Shown here: positions 62,832-64,000 of the stretch, piece after piece
Layout of the letters: every line of letters starts with the position of its first letter
Numbering within the stretch: position 1 is the stretch's first letter
NCBI GenBank assembly: GCA_014529385.2
Contig: CM043942.1
Coordinates: 48,218,244 to 48,282,243 of the forward strand
Direction of reading: 5' to 3'
DNA: 64,000 nucleotides
Origin: Adiantum capillus-veneris
Taxonomy: Eukaryota; Streptophyta; Polypodiopsida; Polypodiales; Pteridaceae
Position numbers and translations under genes: made by a program
The notes under the pieces: generated by a model
What the model saw: the letters and a program-made list of their open reading frames with translations, nothing else
Databases searched by the model: none
What the model was told of the DNA's origin: nothing

Positions 62832-64000
62832 ATGAGAAATCATAGTTACCAAGATGTAACTAGAACGCCCGTGGAAGATTTTGATTCTGCAACACAAAGT
62901 GGATCAACAGACCATCTGTGGATGGGCAAAAAGAAAGAAATCTGGATGTGCGGAGCATCAGAGTGTAGTGACTTTGGGAGAAATGAGAATTCCTTAGAGA
63001 GGGTCTTAGAAGATGATGCTTACATAAGAGAACCTTTTCCGGAAGAGGCATTAGAACCGCTAGAGTGGACTCAGATATTGGCTACTTTGGATGTCTGTGT
63101 TAATGAGACCACGCCAACAAAATTTTGCGATGAGAATGGGAATGACATAGTCCCCTACTACATGCTAAGGGTTATGGGTGAGATAGATGACGAATCTGAG
63201 TATGAGTTCGAAACAGGGTTATCAACTATGGGGATAACACAAAACCAGATACCTAGCCTGAATACTGGTCATATAGAAATAGGTGCTCTTTGCGATCAGT
63301 GTGCGATAACACACTTGATTACAAACTGTCCAACTCGAATGCATAGTACAAAGGAGGAGCCGCAAGTCAACAAAGCAAAGTTGCAGGAAGAAGGGCTAAG
63401 ATCCAAAGAAGATGCTTCAGGTCCAGCGCCTACAAACGAGCAATATGAAGACTTGGAATCAATCAAAGAAGAGGTGCAGCAAGTGACAGAAAGTTCAGAC
63501 ACTATTGGTGACATTTCAACAGTTGAAGTCGAGGAAGAAGAGCCTATGACTCTACAGGAACCAAATGCTGATTTTGTCTCTCCAAAAGACATATCAGAGG
63601 AAATGGTGGTCAAGCAGGAGCTAGAACACACAGATAAAGTCAGAAGTGTGAAAAATGGAGAAGAAGACGACAAGGAGTCTAGGCCAAAGATTGCTCAAGT
63701 CACTCAAGAGAACACAGGCAATCTAGTACCAAAGAAGATCAACTTTTTGCTAAGTGCACAAGACGGAGTCAAGATGAATTTTATGGTAGAAATTGATACA
63801 AATTCCACGCCTAATGTTATGTCATATGGCATGTGGCTACTTCTAGGTAAGCCACAGCTTTATGATATTCAGATAAAGGTAAATCTCTCACCTGAAGTAG
63901 ATGTTATAAGTATGGGGATTGCTGAATCTACTCTCCAACTACACTCAGAATGTCCAAGCAAAATTCTTGGTATTAGATTCTCGACAAATGGGAACACACT
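62832..64000 (+). CDS. Long ORF with fourth knuckle and second protease-like region
   Basis: An ATG at 62,832 opens a frame that stays open for at least 389 codons to the window edge. Residues 1-150 are acidic with no known domain (EPFPEEALEPLEWTQIL, FCDENGNDIVPYYMLRVMG). At 63,291-63,329 a knuckle, CDQCAITHLITNC, closely matches CNECAITHMILDC at 61,134. A Glu/Asp/Gln-rich stretch follows to about 63,710. From about 63,736, KINFLLSAQDGVKMNFMVEI and VMSYGMWLLLGKPQ align with the protease region of the ORF at 22,612-24,135. The frame probably leads into pol beyond the window. Confidence 0.75.
   Translation, partial: MRNHSYQDVTRTPVEDFDSATQSGSTDHLWMGKKKEIWMCGASECSDFGRNENSLERVLEDDAYIREPFPEEALEPLEWTQILATLDVCVNETTPTKFCDENGNDIVPYYMLRVMGEIDDESEYEFETGLSTMGITQNQIPSLNTGHIEIGALCDQCAITHLITNCPTRMHSTKEEPQVNKAKLQEEGLRSKEDASGPAPTNEQYEDLESIKEEVQQVTESSDTIGDISTVEVEEEEPMTLQEPNADFVSPKDISEEMVVKQELEHTDKVRSVKNGEEDDKESRPKIAQVTQENTGNLVPKKINFLLSAQDGVKMNFMVEIDTNSTPNVMSYGMWLLLGKPQLYDIQIKVNLSPEVDVISMGIAESTLQLHSECPSKILGIRFSTNGNT

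Larger units (their letters stand above)
59598..64000 (+). mobile_element. Fourth Ty3-like lineage, gag and protease part (runs off window)
   Basis: From an ATG at 59,598 (MSTSDSDSAYTSTWIAGIDE) the plus strand carries a retrotransposon gag domain, three zinc knuckles, a protease, then a long ORF with a fourth knuckle and a second protease-like region. Reverse transcriptase and the LTRs are not in the window. It is broken in about five places up to 62.8 kb. Its second protease-like region is related to the ORF of the non-autonomous element at 22.6-24.1 kb. Confidence 0.82.

Noticed and set aside
1-64000. rRNA or tRNA genes
   Set aside because: None recognised by eye. Primer-site-like sequences are too short to be tRNA genes.

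Overview
The window reads as repeat-dense nuclear DNA of a land plant. It holds Ty3-type LTR retrotransposons of several lineages, including a chromovirus and a Tat-type element with a second, archaeal-type RNase H. It also holds a CACTA (En/Spm-type) DNA transposon and long CT/GA microsatellites. One decayed host fragment resembles a PLS-type pentatricopeptide repeat gene, with the block ALADMYAKCDALTKA. That style, together with the element mix, makes a fern or another large-genome non-seed vascular plant my best guess. I cannot confirm this from one window. I see no rRNA, tRNA or CRISPR array, and no clearly intact host gene.

Layout. 1-8444: old Ty3 element with 597-bp LTRs, a broken chromovirus gag-pol with chromodomain, and an extra unpaired LTR-like stretch at 5675-~7100. 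It was inserted into, or lies against, the 3' part of another element (8445-~10.9 kb) that carries a 363-codon acidic ORF and a polypurine tract. 10.9-11.3 kb: PPR relic. 11.3-12.2 kb: a duplicated CT/AG-rich 280-bp unit. 12,234-29,856: a young, nearly whole Tat-lineage element with 2.7-kb LTRs. Between its primer site and gag it carries two pairs of duplicated accessory ORFs (A1-A2, B1-B2). Nested in it, at a 5-bp CCGAG target duplication, is a minus-strand 5.3-kb non-autonomous LTR element (20,434-25,714) whose only ORF is protease-like. 29.86-42.1 kb: mostly non-coding or decayed sequence with weak exon-like stretches, a degraded gag fragment, microsatellites and small tandem duplications. 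42.2-42.9 kb: a minus-strand ORF with a well-placed TATA box. 43.4-45.05 kb: a 5'-truncated copy of the non-autonomous family. 45.05-50.9 kb: minus-strand 3' half of a third Ty3 lineage, cut within gag by the CACTA element that starts at 50,905. 50.9-57.4 kb: the CACTA body with a TNPA-like ORF and a decayed TNP2-type transposase. 57.4-59.2 kb: eight copies of a 14-bp palindrome at about 150/300-bp spacing, plus a 181-bp near-perfect inverted repeat. 59.6 kb to the window edge: a fourth Ty3-like lineage with four zinc knuckles and two protease-like regions.

How the parts relate. The window is a stack of insertions. The Tat element splits a minisatellite, the non-autonomous element splits the Tat element, and the CACTA splits a retroelement gag. 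The non-autonomous element's protease matches the second protease-like region of the element at the right edge, which suggests that this lineage is its relative or mobilising partner. All LTR elements are treated as fossils. Approximate LTR differences counted by eye are 3% for the 1-8444 element, 0.4% for the Tat element and about 1.1% for the element nested inside it.
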